Part shown: in pieces, positions 8,440 through 18,092 of the stretch
Layout of the letters: each line of letters starts with the position of its first letter
How positions within the stretch are numbered: position 1 is the stretch's first letter
Source of the DNA: Chryseobacterium bernardetii
GTDB lineage: Bacteria; Bacteroidota; Bacteroidia; Flavobacteriales; Weeksellaceae
DNA length: 64,000 nt
Assembly: GCF_003815975.1 (NCBI RefSeq)
Contig: NZ_CP033932.1
Coordinates: 930,001 to 994,000, forward strand
Reading direction: 5' to 3'
Position numbers and translations under genes: made by a program
The notes under the pieces: model-generated
Told to the model about the DNA's origin: nothing
Database searches by the model: none
The model's input: the letters and a program-made list of their open reading frames with translations, nothing else

Positions 8440-10593
8440 TTATTGCTGCTGATTTCCCAGCTTGTTCCAGATCTCGATTCTGTAGTCCTGGATATCTGCG
8501 TTATCCTGAAGACTCTTCAGCCAAGCCTGTCCGAACATTCCTGCATTTCTCTGAGAAATAGATTCAGTAAACTGCTTAATGTCTCCTGGCTGTTTGTTTA
8601 CTGTTTCTGATTTTTTAATCAATACATAAACACCTGTTCCTCCTTCAACCGGTTTAGAAAGTTTACCTTTTGCAACACCGAATGCTGCACCGGCAACTTT
8701 AGGCTCCATTGCTCCATTTACTGAAGGGTTCAATAGGTTTACCTGAGCTGATTGTTTTGTAGTAGCAAATAATTTAGCAACCTGATCTAAGTTTGAAGCT
8801 TTTGCTGCTGCAATTTTATCAGAAATCTGTTTTGCCGCCAGTTTGTTTTTAACAATTACTTCAATCTGATCTCTTACAGATTCAGGATCAGCAAGACCTG
8901 CTTCCTGTTTTCCATTCAGGTATACAACAATTTTATCTCCTGTTCCGTCTACATTGAATAATTCCGTATCTCCTTTAGATCTTTTCTTATCAAAAGCCCA
9001 AGCAAGGATATCGCCGTCTTTTTCAGTACCTAACCCCTGAAGCTGTCCTTCGAATCTCTTCGCTGCTTTAGGATTAGTAAACTGGAAGTTTCCTTTCTTA
9101 GCAATGTTCACGAAATCGTTGAAAGATTTCCCCTGAACCTGCTGAATGAATTTTCTGGCATTTTTATCTGTTTCAGCTTCTGTAGCATCTGAAGGCTTGA
9201 TCTCTTTTACAAGATTTGCCACCTTATACCCCATTGAACCTGATTTTTTATCTTCAATATTGATAATGTGGTATCCAAACTGTGTTTCCACAACTCCTGT
9301 TGCTCCTTTAGGATTATTAGCAAGATAGGTAAGGAATTCCGGAACAAAAGGTGTTTCCGGAGTAGTCCAGCCAAGGCTACCTCCCTGCGCAGCAGAGTTT
9401 GGATCATTTGAAAGCTTAAGGAACTCGGTAAATTTAGCTGGTGTTGCTTTTACAATAGCTCCAATAGAGTCTGCTAATTTCTTAGCCTGTTCTTTAGATC
9501 TTGTTACTCCTTCTCCTGCAGGGCTTCCTTTGAAAGCGATCAGGATATGTCTTGATAATGTAGAATCTGAAGTTTTTTTACCTACAAGCTTAGAAACTAC
9601 ATAGAAGTTCTGCTCTTTATATGGACCAAAAGTCTGTCCTACCGCAGCTGTTGCGATTTGACCTTGTATAGTAGCTGGCAATTGTGTAGGCTTCACATAC
9701 TGAGGATTAAAAGGTGAATCTGAGTTTGCCATTACAAACATAGAGTCATTCTTAGTATTCTGGAAGTTTTCAGTACCTCCACTGGCATCTGTACCTCCGG
9801 AGTATAGTTTTGTAATTTCCTTTAAAGCAGCTGCATCATCTGCCGCGCTAGGCTTGGAAGGGAAAAATACAATACCTAAGTTTCTGCTAGGTTCAGCTTT
9901 GAACATTACAGGGTGCTGCTTGATGTAATTAGCAAGATCTTCAGTAGTAACATTGATCTTTGTTTTTTGAAGGTAAGCTGCATAGTCTACCTTTACAAAG
10001 TCGATGTCAGCAAGCTGATCTCTTTCTTTCATCAATTCTTCAGCTTCTTTTTTACCCGTAGTAATTCCTGCTGAAATATTGGTAAACACCTGTCTTGCCA
10101 TGAGTCTGTACTCAATTGATTTTCTTGTTTTCAACCATTGAGCATATCCCTGAGGGTTGGTGTTCTGTAATGTTTCAATTTCTTTTTTAAGCTCTTGAGT
10201 TTTAAAGTTCCCTTTCTCATCAAAAAACTGTTGATTTTGAGCGAACATCTGATCATACTGGATCTGATTCCAGAAATAATCATCAGTCATTTCAAAGCCC
10301 AATTTCTCAAACTGCTGCTTGATAAGTTTAGATTGAACAAGTAACTGCCAAGCCTGCTCTTCAAGACCGTTTTTGGGACGACCTTGCTGTTCAGCCTGCT
10401 GCTGCAGCACGAAAAGCTGATCATTGAACTCTTCGCGGGTGATTTTCTCACCATTTACTTTTCCTAAAACGTCAGGATTCTTACCAAAAACCTTGTCGAT
10501 ACTGTCTGGGTTCACCAAGAACGCCAAAAGCGCTAAGGCTATTACTCCCATTAAAAGCCAAGGCTTACTCCTAATCTGTCCTAAAATTGCCAT
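8440..10593 (-). CDS. PpiD/SurA-like periplasmic peptidylprolyl isomerase
   Basis: The 717-residue protein has a single N-terminal membrane anchor (about 12-28), as in PpiD. A SurA_N chaperone domain follows (about 40-170, with GEKITREEFNDQL). A parvulin domain lies near 345-450 and shows SRHILIAFKG, GGSLGWTTPETPFVPEF and GVVETQFGYHIINI. A second, degenerate parvulin-like region follows, and the protein ends in a QQQ tail. It is expected to help fold outer-membrane and secreted proteins as they leave the Sec translocon. It is divergent from lon, another protein-quality gene. It is larger than E. coli PpiD (623 residues), as is common in Bacteroidetes. Confidence 0.9.
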   Translation of the reverse strand: MAILGQIRSKPWLLMGVIALALLAFLVNPDSIDKVFGKNPDVLGKVNGEKITREEFNDQLFVLQQQAEQQGRPKNGLEEQAWQLLVQSKLIKQQFEKLGFEMTDDYFWNQIQYDQMFAQNQQFFDEKGNFKTQELKKEIETLQNTNPQGYAQWLKTRKSIEYRLMARQVFTNISAGITTGKKEAEELMKERDQLADIDFVKVDYAAYLQKTKINVTTEDLANYIKQHPVMFKAEPSRNLGIVFFPSKPSAADDAAALKEITKLYSGGTDASGGTENFQNTKNDSMFVMANSDSPFNPQYVKPTQLPATIQGQIATAAVGQTFGPYKEQNFYVVSKLVGKKTSDSTLSRHILIAFKGSPAGEGVTRSKEQAKKLADSIGAIVKATPAKFTEFLKLSNDPNSAAQGGSLGWTTPETPFVPEFLTYLANNPKGATGVVETQFGYHIINIEDKKSGSMGYKVANLVKEIKPSDATEAETDKNARKFIQQVQGKSFNDFVNIAKKGNFQFTNPKAAKRFEGQLQGLGTEKDGDILAWAFDKKRSKGDTELFNVDGTGDKIVVYLNGKQEAGLADPESVRDQIEVIVKNKLAAKQISDKIAAAKASNLDQVAKLFATTKQSAQVNLLNPSVNGAMEPKVAGAAFGVAKGKLSKPVEGGTGVYVLIKKSETVNKQPGDIKQFTESISQRNAGMFGQAWLKSLQDNADIQDYRIEIWNKLGNQQQ

Positions 10594-10828
10594 TTTATAA
10601 ATTATAGTTTTTTATCAGTTTGCGAAAATACACATTTTTAAGAAATTAGAGAAGCAGAAGTTCTTTATTTTAATTCTAAATCATAAAGATTATCTAAAAA
10701 AGGAAATTTTGACCATATTTTTAAGCAAAAAACAAATGGCATAAGTATTGTGCAATCTAGTACATTATAATATAGCACACGTTTTCAAAGCTTATTATAA
10801 AAAATCCATTTAACGATTAAAAACGAAA

Positions 10829-10843
10829 ATGACAATTTGTCAT
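10829..10843. promoter_or_regulatory. Palindrome 11 bp upstream of lon (candidate operator)
   Basis: ATGACAA and TTGTCAT form a perfect 7-bp inverted repeat around one base, immediately before the lon start at 10854. The arms extend weakly to CGAA and TTCG. It is not the CIRCE element of HrcA. It could be a regulator site or an mRNA hairpin. Confidence 0.45.
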
Positions 10844-10853
10844 TCGATCCATT

Positions 10854-13259
10854 ATGACAGAATTTGAAGATATAAGTTTAGAAGAAATGATCAGCGACGG
10901 TTTTGATATCGTCACTGAAGAAATCAATCTTTCCGACTTTGGAGAGACTGAAAAAAATTCCGAACAGAAAATATTCCCGATACTTCCCGTAAGAAATATG
11001 GTTATGTTCCCGAATGTGGTAATTCCTATTACCGCAGGAAGAAAAACATCTATACAACTCCTTGAGGAAGCGCAGAAAAACGGAGATTTCATCGGAATTG
11101 TAAGCCAGAAGAATTCTGACCTTGAGCAACCTACTGAAAAGGACATCTATACAACCGGTACATTAGCGAAGATCATTAAAATTATTAAGCTTCCCGAAGG
11201 TAATATTACCGCTATTACGAAAGGTTTTCATAGATTCAAAATCAAGAAGATTGTTGAGAACCAGCCTTATTTCAGAGCCGAAATAACGAAATTAAAGGAT
11301 AGTAAGCCTAAAAACCAGGAGGAATACGACGCTTTATTGGAAAATATTAAAGATCTGGCTTTAAAAATCATTGAGCTGGATCCTAATATTCCTAATGCAG
11401 CTAATTTTGCAATCAAAAATATCAATAATAATGATGATCTGCTGAATTTTATATGCACCAATGCAAGCTTCCCTTCTGTAGAAAAACAAAAGCTGCTTGA
11501 GGAAAAAAGCACCATGGAAAGAGCTAACAAATGCTACGAAATGATGCATGAGGATTTCAGAAAGCTGGAGTTGAGAAACCAGATCCATCAGAAGACCTCA
11601 AAAGATCTTGATAAACAGCAAAGAGAGTATTTCCTGAACCAACAGATCAGAACCATCCAGGAAGAACTGGGTGGCGGTCCTGAAAGTGATGTGGCAGATC
11701 TTATTGCTAAAGCGAAAACAAAGAAATGGAGCCAGGAAGTTGAGGATCACTTCCAAAAGGAAATTGGCAGGCTACAAAGACAAAACCCTAATTCTCCAGA
11801 CTATAATGTTCAGAGAAATTACCTGGATTTCTTTACGGACCTTCCATGGGAAACTTATACTAAAGATACTTTTGATATTGCCAAGGCTGAAAAAGTTTTA
11901 GATAAGGCTCATTTCGGACTTGAAGATATAAAGAAAAGAATTTTGGAGCACATGGCTGTTTTAAAACTGAAAAACAACATGAAATCTCCTATCCTATTAT
12001 TGGTAGGCCCTCCGGGAGTAGGTAAGACTTCATTGGGTAAATCTATTGCAGATGCATTAGGCAGAAAATATGTAAGACTATCTTTAGGAGGTCTGCATGA
12101 TGAAAGTGAAATCCGTGGTCACAGAAAAACCTATATAGGTGCCATGGCCGGAAGAATCCTCCAGTCTATTAAAAAGTCCGGAACTTCTAACCCGGTAATT
12201 GTTCTGGATGAGATTGACAAGATCGGACAGGGACTTCATGGAGACCCAAGCTCTGCGCTTTTAGAGGTTCTTGATCCTGAACAAAATAAATCGTTCTACG
12301 ACAACTTCCTTGAAATGGGCTATGACTTGTCTAAAGTAATGTTTATTGCAACAGCAAACTCACTTTCAACGATTCAGACTCCGCTTCTGGACAGAACGGA
12401 AATTATCCAGATTGCAGGATATACCTTGGAAGAAAAAATTGAGATCGCTAAAAAACACTTAATCAAAAAGCAGCAGGAAGAGAATGGTCTTGATACAAAA
12501 TCCTTCAAACTTGGAAACGCTGAACTTAAGCATATTATTGAGGCTCACACTTCTGAAAGCGGTGTAAGAACCTTAGAAAAAAGAATCGCCTCTATTGCAA
12601 GATGGGTAGCGTTGCAGACGGCTTTAGTAAAAGAATATGATCCAAAGATTTCACTGGAAAAAGTAGATGAGATTCTTGGCGTGCCAAGGCCGAAAAGCCT
12701 GTCTGAAATTACTGATGCTCCAGGAGTAGTAACAGGTCTTGCATGGACAAGTGTAGGGGGAGATATTTTATATATTGAGAGTATTCTGAGCAATGGAAAG
12801 GGAGCTTTAACGATGACCGGAAACCTTGGTACTGTAATGAAAGAATCGGCAACTATTGCATTGGAATATATTAAAGCTAAGCATGATGAATTGGGAATTC
12901 CTCAGGAGGATCTGGACAAGAAGAACATCCACGTTCACGTTCCCGAAGGTGCTACTCCCAAGGACGGACCTTCTGCCGGTATTGCCATGCTGACTTCAAT
13001 GGTTTCTTCTTTTAAAAATAAAAAGATCAGACCTCACCTTGCAATGACAGGAGAAATTACCTTAAGGGGAAAAGTACTCCCTGTAGGCGGGATTAAGGAA
13101 AAACTTCTTGCAGCAACAAGAGCGGGAGTAAAAGATGTTATTCTTTGTGAAGCTAACAGAAAGGACGTGGAAGAAATCAAGAAAGATTATCTGAAAAACC
13201 TGAAAGTACACTACGTCAGCAGAATGGAAGATGTCATAGACATCGCCATTGAAAAATAA
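10854..13259 (+). CDS. lon: ATP-dependent protease Lon (endopeptidase La)
   Basis: The 801-residue protein has the full Lon layout: an N-terminal substrate-binding LAN domain (from ILPVRNMVMFPNVV, about 41-240), a coiled linker, an AAA+ module with Walker A GPPGVGKTS at 385-393 and Walker B VIVLDEIDKI, and the protease domain. The catalytic serine is Ser707 in PKDGPSAGIAM, and the catalytic lysine lies in GGIKEKLLAA (748-750). It degrades misfolded and regulatory proteins in the cytoplasm. The start is the ATG at 10854, just after a palindrome. It is a single-gene transcript ended by the hairpin at 13291. Confidence 0.98.
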   Translation: MTEFEDISLEEMISDGFDIVTEEINLSDFGETEKNSEQKIFPILPVRNMVMFPNVVIPITAGRKTSIQLLEEAQKNGDFIGIVSQKNSDLEQPTEKDIYTTGTLAKIIKIIKLPEGNITAITKGFHRFKIKKIVENQPYFRAEITKLKDSKPKNQEEYDALLENIKDLALKIIELDPNIPNAANFAIKNINNNDDLLNFICTNASFPSVEKQKLLEEKSTMERANKCYEMMHEDFRKLELRNQIHQKTSKDLDKQQREYFLNQQIRTIQEELGGGPESDVADLIAKAKTKKWSQEVEDHFQKEIGRLQRQNPNSPDYNVQRNYLDFFTDLPWETYTKDTFDIAKAEKVLDKAHFGLEDIKKRILEHMAVLKLKNNMKSPILLLVGPPGVGKTSLGKSIADALGRKYVRLSLGGLHDESEIRGHRKTYIGAMAGRILQSIKKSGTSNPVIVLDEIDKIGQGLHGDPSSALLEVLDPEQNKSFYDNFLEMGYDLSKVMFIATANSLSTIQTPLLDRTEIIQIAGYTLEEKIEIAKKHLIKKQQEENGLDTKSFKLGNAELKHIIEAHTSESGVRTLEKRIASIARWVALQTALVKEYDPKISLEKVDEILGVPRPKSLSEITDAPGVVTGLAWTSVGGDILYIESILSNGKGALTMTGNLGTVMKESATIALEYIKAKHDELGIPQEDLDKKNIHVHVPEGATPKDGPSAGIAMLTSMVSSFKNKKIRPHLAMTGEITLRGKVLPVGGIKEKLLAATRAGVKDVILCEANRKDVEEIKKDYLKNLKVHYVSRMEDVIDIAIEK

Positions 13260-13290
13260 AAATAACTATTTACATATTAACTTCTCAATA

Positions 13291-13323
13291 AGAAACACGT
13301 TCTGAATTTCAGAGCGTGTTTCT
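13291..13323 (+). terminator. Terminator after lon
   Basis: Sixteen-base arms with one mismatch (AGAAACACGTTCTGAA and TTCAGAGCGTGTTTCT) around a single-base loop, followed by GTTTTC. It begins 32 bases after the lon stop codon. Confidence 0.8.
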
Positions 13324-13448
13324 GTTTTCACATAGGCTTTAGGAATGAATTTTGATATGCAGAAAGAAAAATCTACAATGTTTGAATAAAAAATGCTTCC
13401 ATTCGACGGGTTTTTCTTATTTTTATTCCATACTGCAGACTTTAGATT

Positions 13449-14561
13449 ATGAATTTTCTCAGACTCCCTTTTCTTGTTAAGCTTACCCTTGTTGTTATCT
13501 CGATCATTGGAATCGGATATCTTTTAGCACTGGGACAAAGTATTTTAGCTCCTTTTTTCTTTGCATTCCTGATGGCTATGCTTTTTTTACCAGCAGCCAC
13601 TTTTATGGAACAGAAATTAAGATTCCCGAGATCGATGTCAACAATGACTTCAGTTTTCATTATGCTGATTATTTTAGCAGGAATTATTTATTTCTTCACA
13701 AATCAGCTATCTGATTTCAGTAAGGATCTTCCTCATCTCAAGGAGCAGCTTACCACTGTTTTTAATAATGCTCAGCACTGGGTTTCAAAAACTTTTAATG
13801 TAAAGGTAGATGAGCAGGTAGATTATATTAACCAGGGTCTGAATAAGCTTTTATCTTCTTCCGGAGCCATTTTAGGGTTTACATTTGGAATCTTTTCAAC
13901 AGGTTTTGGGTTTATCTTATTCTTCACCCTCTTCTTTATTTTTATTTTAAATTACAGGAGGTTATTGAATAACTTTATTGTTACGGTGTTTAAAGAAAGG
14001 CATAAAACAAGTGTTCAGGAAGCGGTAAATGAAATCCGTGTAATGACCAAGAAGTATATCTTCGGGCTTTGTCTTCAGGTTATTATCGTATCTGTCCTTA
14101 CCTCTATTGTTCTTACCGTTTTAGGGGTAAAATATGCGATTCTTTTAGCCGTTTTAACAGGATTATTAAATGTGATTCCTTATCTGGGCATCTTCATATC
14201 GCTGCTTATTTCTTGTTTTATTGCATTTGCAACAGGCAGCCCTTCAACATGCATCTATGTTGCTCTCGGTTATATTGGTATTCATGCTATAGATGGAAAT
14301 ATTGTGCTTCCGTTTGTTGTAGGTTCCCGGGTGAAGATCAATGCTTTGTTTTCCTTCATAGGAATTCTTTTAGGAGAACACCTTTGGGGAATTGCCGGAA
14401 TGTTTCTTTGTATTCCTGCTATTGCCATTATTAAAATTATCTGCGAAAAAGTTGATGATTTAAAACCTTGGGGAAAACTTCTTGGAGAAGAAGAAAGACC
14501 AAACAAAAAGAAAAAAAGCTACAAGATTTCAAAGAATATTACATTGAAAGAAATGGACTAA
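13449..14561 (+). CDS. AI-2E family transporter (PerM/YdiK-like)
   Basis: The 370-residue protein has about eight membrane segments in the family's 2+1+5 pattern, with a large extracytoplasmic loop at about 75-140 between the third and fourth. The late conserved stretch SRVKINALFSFIGILLGEHL (about 298-317) is typical of the AI-2E transporter family, formerly UPF0118. Members include an AI-2 exporter and Na+(Li+)/H+ antiporters, so the substrate cannot be told from sequence. The C-terminus is a lysine-rich cytoplasmic tail. Confidence 0.85.
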   Translation: MNFLRLPFLVKLTLVVISIIGIGYLLALGQSILAPFFFAFLMAMLFLPAATFMEQKLRFPRSMSTMTSVFIMLIILAGIIYFFTNQLSDFSKDLPHLKEQLTTVFNNAQHWVSKTFNVKVDEQVDYINQGLNKLLSSSGAILGFTFGIFSTGFGFILFFTLFFIFILNYRRLLNNFIVTVFKERHKTSVQEAVNEIRVMTKKYIFGLCLQVIIVSVLTSIVLTVLGVKYAILLAVLTGLLNVIPYLGIFISLLISCFIAFATGSPSTCIYVALGYIGIHAIDGNIVLPFVVGSRVKINALFSFIGILLGEHLWGIAGMFLCIPAIAIIKIICEKVDDLKPWGKLLGEEERPNKKKKSYKISKNITLKEMD

Positions 14562-14598
14562 AACATTAGCAATAAGTTAAGTAACGAGTAATAGATAA

Positions 14599-14618
14599 GG
14601 CTGCATTAAAACGCAGCC
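14599..14618 (+). terminator. Terminator after the AI-2E family gene
   Basis: GGCTGC pairs with GCAGCC around an 8-base loop, followed by CTATTTTTATTT on the plus strand. The minus-strand peptide gene ends 20 bases away, so the hairpin may serve both. Confidence 0.75.
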
Positions 14619-14637
14619 CTATTTTTATTTGTATACC

Positions 14638-14883
14638 TTATGCATTCGCAGCACAATATGGATGCATTCCATTTGGGCAGGTTTCTGTACAAAGAATATT
14701 AGCTTGTATATCCGGACAGTATCCGTAGTCCTGTCCGCCCCCACCAGTACCTCCTAAACAAGGATCTCCGGGAGGGATTTTACATGGACAATCAATTGGG
14801 CCAATATCACATTTTCCGATACCGCCGCCTCCTTGAATTTCTCTCAGATCAATTCGGTTTAATTTTTTAAGATTTTTCAACAT
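14638..14883 (-). CDS. Small Cys/Gly-rich GG-leader peptide (bacteriocin-like / RiPP precursor type)
   Basis: The 81-residue product starts MLKNLKKLNRIDLREIQGGG, a leader of the type seen in many small Chryseobacterium 'bacteriocin-like' peptides and ending in a double-glycine-type cleavage site at about residues 18-21. The remaining core of about 60 residues is rich in Cys (eight), Gly and Pro (DCPCKIPPGDPC, GGTGGGG, LCTETCPNG). Export by a peptidase-containing (C39) ABC transporter would be expected, but none is in the window and no maturation enzyme is adjacent. The gene stands alone between convergent and divergent neighbours. Antimicrobial activity is not shown. Confidence 0.75.
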   Translation of the reverse strand: MLKNLKKLNRIDLREIQGGGGIGKCDIGPIDCPCKIPPGDPCLGGTGGGGQDYGYCPDIQANILCTETCPNGMHPYCAANA

Positions 14884-15035
14884 AATAGTTATGATTTTAG
14901 TTTGTAATCAAATATAAATAATAAAATCACGAAAACGAGCATTAGCCTGCTATTACCATATTTAATATTCTTTTTTATTAATAAAATCACAATATAATTA
15001 TATTTTTACTTTACATTTGACATAAAATATTTATT

Positions 15036-15413
15036 ATGAAAATCATTAAACTTATCATCTGTATTTTATTTGGAGTCATGTTTATCAATGCAGGATTAGA
15101 CAAGTTCTTTCACTACAATCCGGCTCCTCCACTCACTGAGGCACAAATGAAACTATATGCAGCATTTGGGGAAATAGGATGGTTATTACCATTGGTAGGA
15201 ACTGTGGAAGTAATAGGCGGACTATTATTTATCTTTCCAAAAACAAGGGCATTAGGCGCCATCATTATTCTTCCTGTTTTGACAGGAATTCTGATCCATA
15301 ATGTGTACCGAGATCCCTCAACCACTGGAATCTGTATTTCCGGAATCCTTTTCCTGATCAACATCTGGATATTGATTGATAACAGGGAAAAATATAAAAA
15401 ACTGGTTGGATAA
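15036..15413 (+). CDS. DoxX-like small membrane protein
   Basis: The 125-residue protein has four hydrophobic segments (about 3-20, 45-66, 72-88, 98-113). Features of the DoxX/DoxD-like fold are visible: FINAGLDKFFHY after TM1 and GTVEVIGGLLFIFPKTRALGA around TM2-3. No enzyme motif is seen. It is transcribed alone, divergent from the GG-leader peptide and convergent with the acyl-CoA dehydrogenase. Confidence 0.65.
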   Translation: MKIIKLIICILFGVMFINAGLDKFFHYNPAPPLTEAQMKLYAAFGEIGWLLPLVGTVEVIGGLLFIFPKTRALGAIIILPVLTGILIHNVYRDPSTTGICISGILFLINIWILIDNREKYKKLVG

Positions 15414-15462
15414 CAACTGTAATTTGTATGGCAGATGAATTCAGTATCATCTGCCATTTCTT

Positions 15463-16821
15463 TTATATAAAGGCACTGAACCCCGTGATCGAACGTCCTA
15501 CGATGAGCGAGTTAATTTCTTTTGTTCCTTCATAAGAATAAATAGCTTCGGCATCTGCCACGAAACGGGCAACATCATATTCCAGGAGAATACCATTACC
15601 CCCCATTACTTCTCTTGCTCTGGAAACGATATCACGCGTTCTTAATGTACAGAAAACCTTGGCTAGTGAAGCATGCTCATCTTTGAGAATGCCTTCATCC
15701 TGCATTTCAGATAATCTAAAGACCATGGTCTGCATAGCGGTAAGATTAGACAACATTTCCACAAGATGCCCCTGAATCATCTGAAAGGAAGCAATCGGTT
15801 TTCCGAACTGTTCTCTTTTTCTGGTATAAGCTAAAGCGCTTTCATAGGCTCCTCTTGCACATCCTGTTGCCATCCACGCCACTCCTGCTCTCGTCATTCT
15901 CAGTACTTTTCCTGTATCTTTAAATGAATTGGCATTTTGAAGGCGGTTTTCTTCTGTAACCAAACAATCTTTAAGCGTAATCAATCCGTTCTGAACAATT
16001 CTCAGGGCCATTTTCCCTTTAATTTTCTCAACAGAATATCCGGGATTATCTTTTTCAACAATAAATCCTTTCACTTCTCCACTATCTAAATCTTTTGCCC
16101 AGATAATCACAAGATCAGCAAAAGTTGCATTTCCGATCCATTTTTTCTGGCCATTTAAAATCCAGCCTTCTTCTGTTTTCTTACAGGTAACAGTAAGTCC
16201 GCCGGCAGCGCCGGATCCAACCTCCGGTTCAGTCAAACCAAAAGCTCCTATTTTTTCAAATGTCTGCATCTGCGGAAGCCATCTTTGTTTCTGTTCTTCT
16301 GAACCGCAAATATAGATAGAACCCATTGCCAACCCAGACTGTACACCAAAAAAGGTGGCAATTGAAGCATCAATTCTTGCCATTTCCATAGCAATAACAC
16401 CTTCCATCAGAAAAGGCATTCCCGGGCAGCCGTATCCTTCATAAGTTACTCCACAGATATCCAGTTTTTGAAATTTCGGAATCAGCTCGAAAGGAAACTC
16501 GTCTCTGAGCCAATAATGATTAACCAGTGGTTTCACCTCTTTTTCCATAAAAGCCCTTACCTTCAGCTGTATTTCCCGCTGTTCAGGAGTTAAAGTATGG
16601 TAAATATCATAAAAATCACCATCAATGGGAGGAAGTTCCTTTTTTTTCTTTTCGGGATCAAGCATTTTCATAAGCCCGGCAAGCTGTTTATCATCCAATT
16701 TTGAAAAATTATGCATCAGTTTAGGCAAATCTACTTTTTGCGAAATCGCACTTAACTGATCAAAATCTATGGATGTGAATAGTCCTATTGCATTTCTGAT
16801 TTTAGAAAAGGTATTTGACAT
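15463..16821 (-). CDS. Acyl-CoA dehydrogenase, glutaryl-CoA dehydrogenase-like
   Basis: The 452-residue flavoenzyme shows the family's FAD and substrate segments: FGLTEPEVGSGAAGG, KKWIGNATFADLVIIWAKD, TRAGVAWMATGCARGAYE and REVMGGNGILLEYDVAR. The catalytic glutamate is in SYEGTKEINSLIVGR, the position used by glutaryl-CoA and related group dehydrogenases. The protein is about 60 residues longer at the N-terminus than a typical 390-residue member because of a KLDDKQLAGLMKML helical lead. It should oxidise an acyl-CoA, plausibly in lysine/tryptophan or branched-chain breakdown. Substrate is inferred only from motif class. Confidence 0.9.
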   Translation of the reverse strand: MSNTFSKIRNAIGLFTSIDFDQLSAISQKVDLPKLMHNFSKLDDKQLAGLMKMLDPEKKKKELPPIDGDFYDIYHTLTPEQREIQLKVRAFMEKEVKPLVNHYWLRDEFPFELIPKFQKLDICGVTYEGYGCPGMPFLMEGVIAMEMARIDASIATFFGVQSGLAMGSIYICGSEEQKQRWLPQMQTFEKIGAFGLTEPEVGSGAAGGLTVTCKKTEEGWILNGQKKWIGNATFADLVIIWAKDLDSGEVKGFIVEKDNPGYSVEKIKGKMALRIVQNGLITLKDCLVTEENRLQNANSFKDTGKVLRMTRAGVAWMATGCARGAYESALAYTRKREQFGKPIASFQMIQGHLVEMLSNLTAMQTMVFRLSEMQDEGILKDEHASLAKVFCTLRTRDIVSRAREVMGGNGILLEYDVARFVADAEAIYSYEGTKEINSLIVGRSITGFSAFI

Positions 16822-17030
16822 AATGATATATTGTGATTTTGGTTTGTAAAAAGATAAGCAAAAATTACTCCGAAAATAAACGATCCGCTTATCACATGTT
16901 TTACAAATAATTAATAATCAATCATTTAAAATAGAATATTTTCTTTACAAGTCTTTTACTTCCTATTTTCAAGCATTACAAAGAATTGTGTCTGAACTTT
17001 GACTCAAGCAAACCTCAAAAGTCTTATACT

Positions 17031-17951
17031 ATGAAAACGAATTACATTACATTATCATTATCAGCTGTTCTTTTACTGGGAGTTTATTCATGTAAAAAAG
17101 GAGAAGCTGCCAGCCATGAACTCAAAAGTTTTGAAGCAACAACAGATTCAGCCGCTGTGGCAGCAGACAGTGTTTCATCTGCCGCCAGTATGGAAGTAAA
17201 AGACAAAAAGTTTATTAAAACTGCAGATGTCAATATGGAAGTGAAGGATGTTTACAATGCTACTATTGCTATTGAAAAATCTGCGCAGGATCTTGGAGGT
17301 TTTGTCACCAAAAGTAATCTTCAGAGCAATGTTGTTTATGAAGACACTTACAATACTTCCGACACTGAAGCCATGCTCATAAAAAAATACAGAAGTGAAA
17401 ATACAATGCAGGTACGTGTGCCCACTGAAAAGCTTGGGGAGTTTCTAACATTTATCAACACCAATAAGTTATTTCTTAATTCAAGATCCATTAATGCAGA
17501 AGATGTTACAGCCAATATCAGATATTCGGAACTGGAAGCTAAAAGAAATCAGAAGACCTCGGAAAATATTGATAAGATAAAAACCAACAAAGACAAAGTA
17601 ACCTTAGATAACAACAATATGGCTGAAGGGAATCTTCAAAAGCTGAATACCATGAGTATGGCTGACAGCCTGAAGTACAGCACGGTTGATATCTATATTA
17701 AAGAACCTAAATTACGCATTGCAGAAATTTCTGTAACCAACACAGACAGCATTGATAATAAATATAAATACAACTTTATTCATGATGCAAAAGATGGCTT
17801 TGTTTATGGATTTTATCTGATTCAAAGAATTATTATAGGACTTATCAACATTTGGCCAATTATATTAGTCGCCGCAGCAGCCATTTATTTCCTAAGAAAA
17901 AGAAGATCAAAAAGATCTGGCCTTTATAAATCTATGGAACAGAACTCCTAA
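17031..17951 (+). CDS. DUF4349 domain lipoprotein
   Basis: Start chosen at the ATG at 17031 because it gives a clean lipoprotein signal, MKTNYITLSLSAVLLLGVYSC, with Cys21. The 306-residue protein has the DUF4349 layout: a beta-rich start (KFIKTADVNMEVKDVYNA), a coiled-coil middle (SELEAKRNQKTSENIDKI), and a C-terminal membrane segment at about 268-288 followed by KRRSKRS. Two anchors (lipid and helix) suggest an envelope protein. The function of the domain is unknown. Confidence 0.8.
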   Translation: MKTNYITLSLSAVLLLGVYSCKKGEAASHELKSFEATTDSAAVAADSVSSAASMEVKDKKFIKTADVNMEVKDVYNATIAIEKSAQDLGGFVTKSNLQSNVVYEDTYNTSDTEAMLIKKYRSENTMQVRVPTEKLGEFLTFINTNKLFLNSRSINAEDVTANIRYSELEAKRNQKTSENIDKIKTNKDKVTLDNNNMAEGNLQKLNTMSMADSLKYSTVDIYIKEPKLRIAEISVTNTDSIDNKYKYNFIHDAKDGFVYGFYLIQRIIIGLINIWPIILVAAAAIYFLRKRRSKRSGLYKSMEQNS

Positions 17952-17986
17952 CCTATAGGTTATCATCATAATTTTAGATTTTACAG

Positions 17987-18004
17987 CCTCCTGTTTTCAG
18001 GAGG
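17987..18004 (+). terminator. Terminator after the DUF4349 gene
   Basis: CCTCCTG and CAGGAGG form a perfect 7-bp stem with a TTTT loop, followed by TTTTTATTTTTTT. Confidence 0.88.
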
Positions 18005-18092
18005 TTTTTATTTTTTTGAAAAAAAACTGTAACGATTGTAATATGCTCTTTACCTACTGTTTAAAAGAACAGAAAATAAAAAAATAAATACT

